Source: Desulfovibrio sp. A2
GTDB lineage: Bacteria; Desulfobacterota; Desulfovibrionia; Desulfovibrionales; Desulfovibrionaceae
Assembly: GCF_000226255.1 (NCBI RefSeq)
Contig: NZ_AGFG01000030.1
Coordinates: 1 to 64,000 of the forward strand
Length of the DNA stretch: 64,000 nt
Direction of reading: 5' to 3'
Every line of letters starts with the position of its first letter. The first letter of the stretch is position 1. The position numbers and the translations under genes were made by a program. Under the pieces are notes generated by a model. It had not been told where the DNA came from, made no database searches, and worked only from the letters and a program-made list of their open reading frames with translations. Shown here one piece after another: positions 24,738 to 34,380 of this stretch.

Positions 24738-27700
24738 TTAGCCCTGACGAGGGGCGGCCGCGGGCGCGCCCGTGAAGCGCGCGGCCCCGCCCGCGCGCAC
24801 CTGATCGCCGCGCAACGCGGCAAGGACGGCCTGCTTGGGGCCGTCGGCCACCACCTTGCCGTGGTCCAGCACCACCAGCCGGTCCACCAGGTCGAGCATG
24901 CTCACCCGGTGGGTGACGAGAATGAGCGTCTTCTTGCCCAGTATTTCCGCAAGGCGGCGCTTGAGCGCCATTTCCGAAGAATTGTCCATGTTGCTGGACG
25001 GTTCGTCCAGTATCAGCACGTCCGGGTCGTGCAACAGCGAACGAGCCAGGGCCACGGCCTGGCGCTGCCCGCCCGAAAGGGCCATGCCCCGCTCGCCCAC
25101 CGGCATGCCGAAGCCCGCCGGGTGCCCGCGCACGAAATCGACCACGCCCGCGATGGTGGCGGCGCGCAGGATCATGCGGTCGTCGGCGTTGGGCACGCCG
25201 ATGGCGATGTTGTCGCGCACCGAGCCGTAGAACAGGTAGTTGTCCTGGGCAAGGTAGCCCACGCGCGAACGCAGGTCGGCCATGTCCATCTGGCGGATGT
25301 CCACCCCGCCGAAACGCACCGCGCCGTCGCGCGGCTGGTACAGCCCGATGGCCAGGCGACCCATGGTCGACTTGCCGGACCCCATGCGCCCGATGACCCC
25401 CACCCGCTCGCCGGGGCGTATGGTCATGTTCACGTTTTCCAGCGCCAGCCGCTCTGAACCGGGATAGGCGAAGGACACGCTCTCGAAGACGATGGAATGC
25501 TCCAGCGGGCCGAAGTCGACGTAAGGCCGGTCATCGGGCCGTTCCGTGGGCAGGTTCATGAGCGTGTCCAGCGACTTCAGGGCCATGCGCGACTGTTGCA
25601 GCCGCGCCAGCATGGCCGCCACCTGGCTCAGCGGGGCCATGGCGCGCGAGGCCAGCATGTTGCAGGCGATGAGCCCGCCCATGGTCAGAAGGCCGTCGGA
25701 GATGCGGTACACGCCCCAGATGATCACCGTCACGCTCACCAACTGGGTGAACAGGATGGACATGGTCACCGAGATGTTAGCCAGCCCCTTGGACTGGGCG
25801 TTGGACGAGGCGCTCATGCCCACCACCTTCTCCCAGGCGTGCTGCATGCGGCCTTCGGCCAGCGACGACTTCACGGTTTCCAGGCCGTTGATGATCTCCA
25901 CCAGCAGGGCGTTCTTCTGCATGCCCTCCTTGAAGCCCGCCTCGGCCACGCGCTGGAACGGCAGCTGGAGCAACATGCCGATGCCCACAACCAGGGGCAC
26001 CGCCAGCATGGGCACCACGCCGATGGGCCCGCCGATGAAGCACACGATGAGCACGAACAGCACCAGGAAGGGCAGGTCCACCAACGCCAGCAGCGTGGTA
26101 GAGCCGAAGAACTCGCGCAGCGACTCGAACTCGCGCAGGTTGTTGGCCAGCGAGCCTGTGGAATCGGGCTTGGCGTCCAGGCGCAGGCTCATCAGCTGGT
26201 TCATCAGGCGGCTGGCCAGCACGATGTCGGCGTTGCGGCCCGCCACGTCCACGAAGTAGCTGCGCAGGTTGCGCAGCAGAAAGTCGAACACGTAGGCGAT
26301 GCCGATGCCGATGGCCAGCACCCACAGCGTCTCGGTGGCGCTGTTGGGCACCACGCGGTCGTAGACGTTCATGAAGAACAGCGGGCTGACGATGGTCAGC
26401 AGGTTCACCACCACGCTGGCGAACAGCACGTGCTTGTAGATGGGCAGGAAGTGCAGCAGCGTGTCCCAGAACCAGCGCTTGGCCTTCAGCAGCTTTATCT
26501 CGCTGGCCCGGCGGTCCAGCTTGCCTTCCAGCCGGGCGAACATGGCGTAGCCGGTGTATTCCTTGGTCAGCTCGTCCACGGGCACCATGCGCGGTTCCAT
26601 GCCCGTTTCCGGAAACAGCACCTCGGCCTTGTCCCCTTGCAGGGACAGCAGCACGCAGGCCTTTTCCTGCCGCAGCAGCAGGATGCACGGCAGGGTCAGG
26701 GACGAGATGCGGTCCAGCGTGGGGCGGTACACCACGCTCGAGGCCATGCCCGCCGTGCGCGCGGCACGGATGCAGGCAGACGGGTGCACCGGCCCGTCGG
26801 TCATGGGCAGCCCGGCGATGAGGAATCGCGTGGACACCGGCTTGCCGTGCAGGCGGAACAGAAAGCTCATGCACTCGATGAGCGGCGGGGTGTAGTCCAC
26901 GTCGGCCGGGTCCAGCCCGCGCATGTCGGGAATGCCCGCCTGCGGCACCGGGGGCTCCAGCGCGGCGTCAAGCTGCGGGCCTTCCAGCGCGGCGGCGGTG
27001 GCGGCTGCGGCATCGCGCGGGATGGCGGAGGGCGACGGCGGCGGCACGGGGCGCGGCGCGCCCACGGCGGGGATGGGTTCTTCCGGCGCGAAGGCGGCTG
27101 CGCGATAGGGATCGGGCGGCAAGGCCGGGCCCGGTGCGGGGGCGACGGACACCCCCGGCGGGGTTGCCGTGCCGGACGAGGGCCTGCCCGGCGTCACCGT
27201 GGCGTGCAGGGGAGGCGGCCCGGCGGCCTGGCTGGCGGCGGGACCGCCAGACGGTGGAGTGCCAGACGGCTGCGTGCCAGACGGCGGTGTGGCGGACGGC
27301 GGTGTGGCCCCGGCGGGCTTCGCCGTGGTCGCATCGGCAGTCCTGGCCGCGCCCGAAGGCGCGGCAGGGGCGGAGGCAGGCCTGGCCGTACCCGCAGGCG
27401 TGGTCACGCCAGGTGACGGGGGCGACGACGAAGGAACGGCAGCGGCTTTCGCCGCGTCGCCCCCCGCCCCCTTGCCAGCTTCGACGCCGGGCGCCTTGCT
27501 GGTCTCGCTGCCGGTTGCCGTGGCCGGGCGACCGGCGAATCCGTAGGACGGCCGGGGAGGCCTGTCCCCAGGCCTGTCGGCGGAACGGTCCGCGGGGTGG
27601 TCAGCAGGGCGGCCCGGGGAACGTTCATCGGGACGGCTGGTGGCTTTTTCGGAAATCTTGTCGGCGGGGCTGCCCGAAGGCTTGTCGGAGGCGCGATCCG

Positions 27701-27917
27701 CCGCCCGTTCGGAAAACCGCGCCAGTGGGCGCTCGGCGGGCTTGCCCGCATCCGGCCCCGCCGGGCGCGCGGCGGTGGATGCCGCCGACGCGGGACTGGC
27801 GGCGGCAACCCGCCCTGACGATGCGCCCGAACCCTTGTCCGGTCCCTTGTCCGGCTCCTTGCCGGGTTGCGTGGCGTCGGGGCGAGCGGGAGGCGGGGAG
27901 GAAGGCTTGTCTGACAC
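24738..27917 (-). CDS. lapB: Type I secretion ABC transporter with C39-like domain (LapB-like) and a long disordered N-terminus
   Basis: A 1059-residue transporter. Residues ~345-480 form a peptidase C39-like domain (IECMSFLFRLHGKPVSTRFLIAGLP opening) lacking the DQxxCG-type catalytic context, as in LapB/HlyB exporters that do not cut their cargo. The transmembrane domain covers ~485-760. The nucleotide-binding domain (~805-1040) has GRMGSGKST (Walker A), LSGGQRQAVALAR (signature) and VLILDEPSSNMD (Walker B). The first ~345 residues are unusual: Pro/Ala/Ser/Asp-rich low complexity with repeated RPxD/ADRxx and TPPSGT-like units, not found in standard LapB (~700 residues). A GTG start at 27917 is chosen because CGAGGGG precedes it. 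First gene of the operon, divergent from the adhesin. Confidence 0.85.
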   Translation of the reverse strand: MSDKPSSPPPARPDATQPGKEPDKGPDKGSGASSGRVAAASPASAASTAARPAGPDAGKPAERPLARFSERAADRASDKPSGSPADKISEKATSRPDERSPGRPADHPADRSADRPGDRPPRPSYGFAGRPATATGSETSKAPGVEAGKGAGGDAAKAAAVPSSSPPSPGVTTPAGTARPASAPAAPSGAARTADATTAKPAGATPPSATPPSGTQPSGTPPSGGPAASQAAGPPPLHATVTPGRPSSGTATPPGVSVAPAPGPALPPDPYRAAAFAPEEPIPAVGAPRPVPPPSPSAIPRDAAAATAAALEGPQLDAALEPPVPQAGIPDMRGLDPADVDYTPPLIECMSFLFRLHGKPVSTRFLIAGLPMTDGPVHPSACIRAARTAGMASSVVYRPTLDRISSLTLPCILLLRQEKACVLLSLQGDKAEVLFPETGMEPRMVPVDELTKEYTGYAMFARLEGKLDRRASEIKLLKAKRWFWDTLLHFLPIYKHVLFASVVVNLLTIVSPLFFMNVYDRVVPNSATETLWVLAIGIGIAYVFDFLLRNLRSYFVDVAGRNADIVLASRLMNQLMSLRLDAKPDSTGSLANNLREFESLREFFGSTTLLALVDLPFLVLFVLIVCFIGGPIGVVPMLAVPLVVGIGMLLQLPFQRVAEAGFKEGMQKNALLVEIINGLETVKSSLAEGRMQHAWEKVVGMSASSNAQSKGLANISVTMSILFTQLVSVTVIIWGVYRISDGLLTMGGLIACNMLASRAMAPLSQVAAMLARLQQSRMALKSLDTLMNLPTERPDDRPYVDFGPLEHSIVFESVSFAYPGSERLALENVNMTIRPGERVGVIGRMGSGKSTMGRLAIGLYQPRDGAVRFGGVDIRQMDMADLRSRVGYLAQDNYLFYGSVRDNIAIGVPNADDRMILRAATIAGVVDFVRGHPAGFGMPVGERGMALSGGQRQAVALARSLLHDPDVLILDEPSSNMDNSSEMALKRRLAEILGKKTLILVTHRVSMLDLVDRLVVLDHGKVVADGPKQAVLAALRGDQVRAGGAARFTGAPAAAPRQG

Positions 27918-28544
27918 GGCGGACCCCTCGTGAGGTGGATGACCAATGGCGCGGCGGGGGAACGGCAACCGGCCCCCCTTTCCGGACATTTCATCCTATA
28001 CGCGCGGGCACCCTGCCGCGCAACCGGATTATGGCGCTCTTCCTTTCTCCTTTCCCACGTCCGAAGGCCGAAAAAGCCAGCCTTCGCGCCGCCTGACGCA
28101 CCACACCGCAAAAGCCCCCGTGCCGGACTACCGGCAGCACCACGTCGCACCGCCTGGCGAACGCACCGCTTCGCGGCGCATTCCAGCACGGCGCGCCAAC
28201 GCAACGCATTTCATCACACCAGCAAAAACACTTCGCAATATTGTGTTACAGTACGCAACACAACGACACCGCGCGCGATCACCGCATGAAAATCCCTCCT
28301 TAACAATTCTTAAGCCCTATTGTTTTATTTTATCATCACATATTGTCGTATCGTCACATGAAATTTTCTATCCTGCGACCATCAAGGCATCGAGCAAACA
28401 ACATCGGAACGTGCATTCCACGCAGAAGCATCAAAGATGCATACGCCGTGAACGGAATGACGTTACACCACGTCACATCCCATACGGCACAGGCAGCACG
28501 GCACGTCATTCACAACCGCCGCAGTCACCGCACAGGGGGGAACC
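27918..28544. promoter_or_regulatory. Divergent control region between secretion operon and adhesin
   Basis: A 627-base spacer with a conspicuous AT-rich core at about 28210-28400 in otherwise GC-rich DNA, so promoters for both directions probably lie here. An imperfect dyad TGTGTT...AACACA occupies 28242-28262. Runs such as TTGTTTTATTTTATCATC near 28320-28337 resemble promoter DNA, but I cannot assign -10/-35 boxes confidently. A c-di-GMP- or sigma54-responsive regulator would be expected to act here; no canonical -24/-12 element was seen. Confidence 0.5.
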
Positions 28545-31500
28545 ATGGAAACGTCAGCCAACATCCAGTCGTCCGGCCGCCAGGGTGGCGGGGCGGGCAC
28601 GCCCCTGCGCGCACCGGGCGCGGGGCAGGTCCAGGTGGTCGAGGCGGCCGCCGGGGCGCTCTTCGAACTGGCCTTCGCCGCCGAGGAAGCCAGTCTGGCG
28701 CGCAGCGGCAACGACCTGGTCTTCAACTTCGAGAACGGCGGGCGCATCGTGCTGGCCGGGTTCTTCGCGGCGGGCGACACCGACGCCCTGCCGCAGTTCA
28801 CCCTGCCGGAGGGGGGCACCATCTCCGGCTACGAATTCCTTGCCGCGCTGGACCCGGACCTGCTGCCCGCCGCCGGGCCGGGCGCGGGTGGCGCGGCGGG
28901 CGGCGGCGTGGGCGAATACAGCGACGACGCGGGCAGCCTGATTTCCGGCGTGTCCGGGCTGGACCCGCTGACCACCTCCACATTTGGCGTCACCGCCCTT
29001 GGCGCGCTGACCGATGACCCCACCACGCCGGACATCGACTATGGCATCAGCGTCACCGGTTCCGCCGTCACCGTGGCGGAACGCGGCCTGCTGGCCGAAG
29101 TCGGGACGCTGGAATCCTCCAGCGCCACGCAGACCGGCACGTTCACCGTGTCCGCGCCCGACGGCGTCGCCACGGTAAGCGTGGGCGGGGTCATCGTGAT
29201 CTCCGGCGGCGCGCTGGTGGCCGACGAAGGCGCGCGCACCGTCACCACCGCCCATGGCACGCTGGTCGTCACCGGGTACGACCCGGCCACCGGCGTCGTC
29301 AGCTATGCCTACACCCTGACCAGCAACGTGCTGGCGGCGGGCGACGCCTATACCTTCGACGTGACCGTCACCGCCACGGACACCGACGGGGATGCGGCCA
29401 CGGGCGTCATCGCCATCACCATCACGGACGACGCGTCCACTGCCGCCGACGATGCGGCCAGCGTCACCGAGGACGAAGGGAACGACGGCGGCGTGGTGAG
29501 CGCCACCGGCCATCTGCTGGACAACGACACCCAGGGCGCGGACGGGGCCACGGTGACCAGCGTGGGCGACGCCAGCGTCGCCGCCACGGGCAGCACGGAC
29601 ATCGCCGGGCAGTACGGCACCCTGACCATCGCCGCCGACGGCACCTACACCTACACGCTGAACAACGCCTCGCCCACGGTGCAGCACCTGACCACCGGCG
29701 AGACGCTTTCCGAAACCTTCTCCTACACCCTCACCGACGGCGACGGCGACACCGCCACGGCCGCGCTGACGGTGGCCATCAACGGCAGCGACGACGGGGT
29801 CACCCTGTGCGGGATCGGAAACGAGGCGGGCGACCTCACCGTATCCGAAAGCGCCCTGGCGGAGGGCAGCGCGCCCGACGCCAATGCCCTTGCCCAGAGC
29901 GGCACCTTCACCGTCAGCGCCGTCGACGGGCTGGACACCATCAGCGTGGAGAACGTCACCGTCATCTCCGGCGGCGTGCTGGCGGCCGACGAGGCCGACC
30001 GCACCATCACCACCGCCGCCGGAACCCTGGTCATCACCGGGTACGACGCCGCCACGGGCACGGTCAGCTACACCTTCACCCTCGCCAGCAACGTCCTGGC
30101 CGATGGCGACGCGGCAGCGGTGGCCTTCTCCGTCACCGCCACCGACCGCGACGGCGACACCGACACCGCCAACCTCACCGTGACCATCCTGGACGACGCG
30201 CCCCTTGCCGTGGCCGATGCGGCCAGCGTCACCGAGGATGATTGGAACGACAGCGGCGTGGTGAGCACCACCGGGCATCTGCTGGACAACGACGCCCAGG
30301 GCGCGGACGGGACCGTGGTGGTCTTCGCCCAGTCCGGCACGGACGCCACCGGCATGCCCGCCATCGCCCTGCCCGACGGTACCTTCGTCATGACGGGGCA
30401 GTACGGCGTCCTGACCATCGCCGCCGACGGCACCTACACTTACACGCTGAACAACGCCTCCACGGAGGTGCAGCACCTGACCGAGGGTGAACACCTTACG
30501 GACACCTTCACCTACGTCATCGCCGACGGCGACGGCGACCCCGCAGCCGCCACGCTCACCGTGACCGTGAACGGCAGCGACGACGGCGTGAGCCTGGGCG
30601 GCTTCTGCGCCACCGGGACCGACGTGACCGTGCACGAAAGCGCCCTGGCGGACGGCAGCGCGCCCGATGCTCTCGCCCTGGTCCAGACCGGCAGCTTCAC
30701 CGTCACCGCCGCCGACGGGCTGGACACCATCAGCGTGGGCAACGTCACCGTCATCTCCGGCGGCGTGCTGGCCGCCGACGCGGCCGACCGCACCATCACC
30801 ACGGACACCGGCACCCTGGTCATCACCGAGTACGACGCCAGCACGGGCAACGTCAGCTACTCCTTCACCCTCGATGACAACGCCCTGGCCAGCGGCGACG
30901 CGGCCACCGTCACCTTCGACGTCACCGCCACGGACCGGGACGGCGACACCGACAGCGCATCCCTCACCGTGTCCATCGTGGACGACGCGCCCTCGGCCGC
31001 GACCGACACGGCCAGCGTCACCGAGGACGCCCTCACCACCGCCACCGGGCATCTGCTGGACAACGACACCCAGGGCGCGGACGGGGCCACGGTGACCGCC
31101 ATGGCGACTTCCACGGGCAGCACCACCGTTGCCGCGGATGGCACGACCACCGTGGCGGGGCTGTACGGCACCCTGACCATCGCCGCCGACGGCAGCTACA
31201 CCTACACCCTGAACAACAGCCTTGCGGCGGTGCAGGCCCTGAACGCCAGCCAGTCCGTGGCCGACGTGTTCACCTACACCCTCACCGACGCCGACGGCGA
31301 CGCCACGTCCTCCACCCTCACCGTCACGGTGCACGGCGCCAACGAGAACACCCCGCCGGTGGCGCAGTGCGACACGGCCACCATCCACGAAAGCGACGTG
31401 GACCCGGCCACCGGGGCGGTGACGGTCAGCATCGGCAGCAGCGTGCTGGGCAACGACAGCGACGCGGACGGCGACCTCCTGTCCGTGGCCAACGCGGGCA

Positions 31501-33560
31501 CCTACACCCTGGACTACGGCACCCTGGTCATCAACGCCGATGGCTCCTACACCTACACCGTGGACATGACCGACCCGGCGGTGCAGAACCTGTTCTCCAG
31601 CACCTCCACCAGCGCGGCCAGCCTGGCGGACACCTTCACCTACACCCTGTCCGACGGGCACGGCGGCACCAGCACGGCCACGCTCACCCTGTCGCTGGTG
31701 CCGGACAGGCTGGCCACGGGCACCTCGGGCGACGACACCGTGAGCATGGGCGGCTCGGGCAACGACGTGCTGGTGGGCGACCCCGGCGGGGTCACCGAAA
31801 CCACGGTGTACGCCACGTACAACGTGGCCATCATTCTCGATTCGTCGGGCAGCATGTCCGACTCGCAACTGGAAAAGGCCATCGCGGCCCTGACCAACCT
31901 CATCCAGCAGCTGGAAGACTACGAAGGCACGGTGAACCTGAAGGTCATCGACTTCGACACCGGCATCAGCAACACCTGGAGCGGCGTGCTGACCGAAAGC
32001 TCCATCTCGCAGGTGCTGGACATGCTGGAGGACGTCCAGAGCGGCGGCGGCACCAACTACGAGGCCGCCTTCAACGAGGCCTCGGAGTGGTTCGCCTCCT
32101 CCTCCATCGCTGACAACGGCGGTGAAAACGTGGTGTACTTCGTCACCGACGGGGAACCGACCTACTATTACAAGGATTCCGTTTCCTACACCTACACCAC
32201 CGGCGGGCCCGGACAGGGCGGCCCTGGTCAAGGAGGTCCCGGACAGGGCGGCCCCGGCCAGGGCCAGGGCAACGGGCAATCCACCACCTACACCGTGGAT
32301 GTGCCCGACGGCTACACGCTGGGCGAGGTGGTGTACAACACGGCGGGCACGGCGCGCATCAACGCGGAAGGGTACCTGGAATACACGGCCAATGGCGGTG
32401 CTACGTGGACCACCACCACCGTCTCCGTGCTCGGCGGGTCCGGCGACTCCACCGGCAGCACCGAGACATCCCAGTCGGAAGAGGCCTACGCCCGCCTGCT
32501 GGCCCAACTGGACAACGACGTGGCGGTGAACGCCATCGGCATCGGCAGCAGCTACATGCACGGGCCGGGCGGCACCACCAGCACCACCCTGCTCGACCCC
32601 TACGACAACACCGGCGGCGCGCAGATCATCACCGACGCCTCGCAACTGGCCGCCGCGCTGGATGCGGGCACCACCGACCTCAACCCCGAGGCCACCGGGT
32701 CCGACGCGCTCACCGGCGGCGCGGGCGACGACATCCTGTTCGGCGACGCCCTGAACGCAGACTACCTGCTGGCCTACCTGCCGGGCACCACGCTGACCTC
32801 GGGCGACTCGCTGGCCATCGTCAAGGCCTACCTGGCCTCCACCCTGGGGCACGAGGCCAGCAACGACGAACTGCGCACCTACATCGCCGACCATCAGGAT
32901 GCGCTGTCCGGCGGGTCGAGCGAGTCGCGCGGCGCGGCCGACGTGCTGCACGGCGGCGACGGCAACGACACCCTGTTCGGGCAGGGAGGCAACGACACCC
33001 TGTACGGCGACGCGGGCGACGACCACCTGTACGGCCAAGGAGGCAACGACACGCTCTACGGCGGCGACGGCAACGACCATCTGGACGGCGGCATGGGCGT
33101 GGATACCCTGTACGGGGGCGCGGGCAACGACACCCTGGTGGTGCACGACACCAATGCCGACCACGCCATCAACGGTTCGGACTTCACCGGGCTGCACGGC
33201 GGCGAAGGCTACGACACGCTGGTGTTGGACGATGCCGGAGCAACGCTGGACTTCACCCACATCGGCAGCACCGCCGTCACCGGCATAGAGGCCATCGACC
33301 TTACCGCCACCGGCTCGCAGTCCGTCACCCTGTCCGCGGCGGACCTGCTGGACCTTTCCGCCACCATGGACACCGGCAACTCGCTGACCATCAGCGGCAC
33401 ATCCGCCGACCACGTCAACCTTTCCGGCTCGGGCTGGACCAACACCAACGCCAGCCAGACGGTGAACGGCGTGACCTACGACGTGTATACCGGCACCTCG
33501 GGCTCGGAAACGCACACCCTGCTGGTGCAGCACGACATCATCGTGCAGACCACCGGCTAG
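28545..33560 (+). CDS. Large RTX adhesin with N-terminal retention module, VCBS-like repeats and vWA domain (LapA-like)
   Basis: A 1671-residue acidic, cysteine-poor protein exported by the type I system encoded opposite. Residues ~1-140 form a LapA-type retention module ending in LLPAAGPGAGG, where PAAG at 108-111 fits the LapG cleavage motif. Three tandem VCBS-like units of ~250 residues follow (~165-415, 418-672, 682-932), each with GHLLDNDxQGADG and ADGTYTYTLNN-type phrases, then a cadherin-like unit to ~1050. A von Willebrand A domain (~1090-1370) has an intact MIDAS start (LDSSGSMS) and an internal Gly-Pro-Gly-Gln repeat. RTX nonapeptides (GGxGNDTLxG) fill ~1465-1535, and a C-terminal secretion signal ends HTLLVQHDIIV. 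GGGGGGAA precedes the ATG. It should mediate surface attachment and biofilm. Confidence 0.9.
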   Translation: METSANIQSSGRQGGGAGTPLRAPGAGQVQVVEAAAGALFELAFAAEEASLARSGNDLVFNFENGGRIVLAGFFAAGDTDALPQFTLPEGGTISGYEFLAALDPDLLPAAGPGAGGAAGGGVGEYSDDAGSLISGVSGLDPLTTSTFGVTALGALTDDPTTPDIDYGISVTGSAVTVAERGLLAEVGTLESSSATQTGTFTVSAPDGVATVSVGGVIVISGGALVADEGARTVTTAHGTLVVTGYDPATGVVSYAYTLTSNVLAAGDAYTFDVTVTATDTDGDAATGVIAITITDDASTAADDAASVTEDEGNDGGVVSATGHLLDNDTQGADGATVTSVGDASVAATGSTDIAGQYGTLTIAADGTYTYTLNNASPTVQHLTTGETLSETFSYTLTDGDGDTATAALTVAINGSDDGVTLCGIGNEAGDLTVSESALAEGSAPDANALAQSGTFTVSAVDGLDTISVENVTVISGGVLAADEADRTITTAAGTLVITGYDAATGTVSYTFTLASNVLADGDAAAVAFSVTATDRDGDTDTANLTVTILDDAPLAVADAASVTEDDWNDSGVVSTTGHLLDNDAQGADGTVVVFAQSGTDATGMPAIALPDGTFVMTGQYGVLTIAADGTYTYTLNNASTEVQHLTEGEHLTDTFTYVIADGDGDPAAATLTVTVNGSDDGVSLGGFCATGTDVTVHESALADGSAPDALALVQTGSFTVTAADGLDTISVGNVTVISGGVLAADAADRTITTDTGTLVITEYDASTGNVSYSFTLDDNALASGDAATVTFDVTATDRDGDTDSASLTVSIVDDAPSAATDTASVTEDALTTATGHLLDNDTQGADGATVTAMATSTGSTTVAADGTTTVAGLYGTLTIAADGSYTYTLNNSLAAVQALNASQSVADVFTYTLTDADGDATSSTLTVTVHGANENTPPVAQCDTATIHESDVDPATGAVTVSIGSSVLGNDSDADGDLLSVANAGTYTLDYGTLVINADGSYTYTVDMTDPAVQNLFSSTSTSAASLADTFTYTLSDGHGGTSTATLTLSLVPDRLATGTSGDDTVSMGGSGNDVLVGDPGGVTETTVYATYNVAIILDSSGSMSDSQLEKAIAALTNLIQQLEDYEGTVNLKVIDFDTGISNTWSGVLTESSISQVLDMLEDVQSGGGTNYEAAFNEASEWFASSSIADNGGENVVYFVTDGEPTYYYKDSVSYTYTTGGPGQGGPGQGGPGQGGPGQGQGNGQSTTYTVDVPDGYTLGEVVYNTAGTARINAEGYLEYTANGGATWTTTTVSVLGGSGDSTGSTETSQSEEAYARLLAQLDNDVAVNAIGIGSSYMHGPGGTTSTTLLDPYDNTGGAQIITDASQLAAALDAGTTDLNPEATGSDALTGGAGDDILFGDALNADYLLAYLPGTTLTSGDSLAIVKAYLASTLGHEASNDELRTYIADHQDALSGGSSESRGAADVLHGGDGNDTLFGQGGNDTLYGDAGDDHLYGQGGNDTLYGGDGNDHLDGGMGVDTLYGGAGNDTLVVHDTNADHAINGSDFTGLHGGEGYDTLVLDDAGATLDFTHIGSTAVTGIEAIDLTATGSQSVTLSAADLLDLSATMDTGNSLTISGTSADHVNLSGSGWTNTNASQTVNGVTYDVYTGTSGSETHTLLVQHDIIVQTTG

Positions 33561-33597
33561 CGGGCCAGCGCGCTTGCACCCCGCGCACCAATGCAAA

Positions 33598-33623
33598 GCG
33601 GGCCGCCCCAAAGGGCGGCCCGC
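33598..33623. terminator. Bidirectional terminator between adhesin and livF
   Basis: GCGGGCCGCCC at 33598-33608 pairs perfectly with GGGCGGCCCGC at 33613-33623; a CGCATTTT tail follows on the plus strand. It separates the convergent adhesin and liv operon. Confidence 0.75.
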
Positions 33624-33654
33624 CGCATTTTCGTCGCAATGCCCGTCCGGCGCG

Positions 33655-34380
33655 CTACCCGCCGAGATAGGCCTTCTTCACTTCCGGGTCGTTGAGCAGG
33701 GAATCCGACGGCCCCTGCGCCACGATCTCGCCGGTGTCCAGCACGTAGCCACGGCTGGCCACCTGCAGGGCAAGGCGGGCGTTCTGTTCCACCACGATGA
33801 TGGTCAGCCCCTCGCGGTTCAGTTCCTTGAGGGTGCGGAACATTTCGTACATCAGCAGCGGGGCTAGGCCCATGGACGGTTCGTCCAGCAGCAGCACCTC
33901 GCAGCTGGTCATCAGTGCGCGGCCCACGGCCAGCATCTGCTGCTCGCCGCCGGACAGGGTGTCGCTGCGCTGGGTGCGCCGCTCGGCCAGCCGGGGGAAC
34001 AGGTCGAAGATGCGTTCAAGGTCGCGCGCTATGGCCGGGTCGTTCTTGCGGGCGTAGGTGGCCAGCATCAGGTTTTCCATCACCGACAGGTTGCCGAAGA
34101 TGTGCCGCCCTTCGGGCACCAGCGCGATGTGCAGCTTGCTGACCACGTCGTGCGGTTCCACGTTCAGCAGCGACTTGCCCTTGAACAGGATGTCGCCGCC
34201 GCTGACCTTGGGCGCCTCCGGCGGGGGCAGGCGCATGATGGACTTCAGCGTGGTCGACTTGCCCGCGCCGTTGGCCCCGATGAGGGTGACGATCTCCCCT
34301 TCGTTCACATGGAACGAAAGGCCGTGCAACGCCTCGATATTGCCGTACTTTACGTAGAGATTCTCGATGGAGAGCAGCAT
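33655..34380 (-). CDS. livF: Branched-chain amino-acid ABC transporter ATPase LivF
   Basis: A 241-residue ATPase with GANGAGKSTTLKSIMRL (Walker A), DTLSGGEQQMLAVGRALM (signature) and VLLLDEPSMGLAP (Walker B), the last being diagnostic for LivF rather than LivG. It powers import with LivG in a heterodimer at the cytoplasmic face. The ATG shares one base with the LivG stop (TGATG), giving translational coupling. It is the last gene of the five-gene liv operon, ahead of a terminator shared with the adhesin gene. Confidence 0.93.
   Translation of the reverse strand: MLLSIENLYVKYGNIEALHGLSFHVNEGEIVTLIGANGAGKSTTLKSIMRLPPPEAPKVSGGDILFKGKSLLNVEPHDVVSKLHIALVPEGRHIFGNLSVMENLMLATYARKNDPAIARDLERIFDLFPRLAERRTQRSDTLSGGEQQMLAVGRALMTSCEVLLLDEPSMGLAPLLMYEMFRTLKELNREGLTIIVVEQNARLALQVASRGYVLDTGEIVAQGPSDSLLNDPEVKKAYLGG

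Noticed and set aside
23210-24823. Upstream extension of the membrane-fusion protein start to 24823
   Set aside because: It would overlap the ABC transporter's 3' end with an Arg/Ala-rich stretch; the ATG at 24724 has a ribosome site and fits the family.
32205-33140. Regular GGCxACGAC-type and GGxCAGGGCGG repeats considered as a CRISPR array
   Set aside because: The units are in frame within the adhesin, encode Gly-Pro-Gly-Gln and RTX nonapeptides, and have no spacers.
28554-33611. A 1685-codon minus-strand open frame opposite the adhesin
   Set aside because: It mirrors the repeat structure of the adhesin DNA and shows Gly/Val/Arg/His-rich composition with no recognisable domain.
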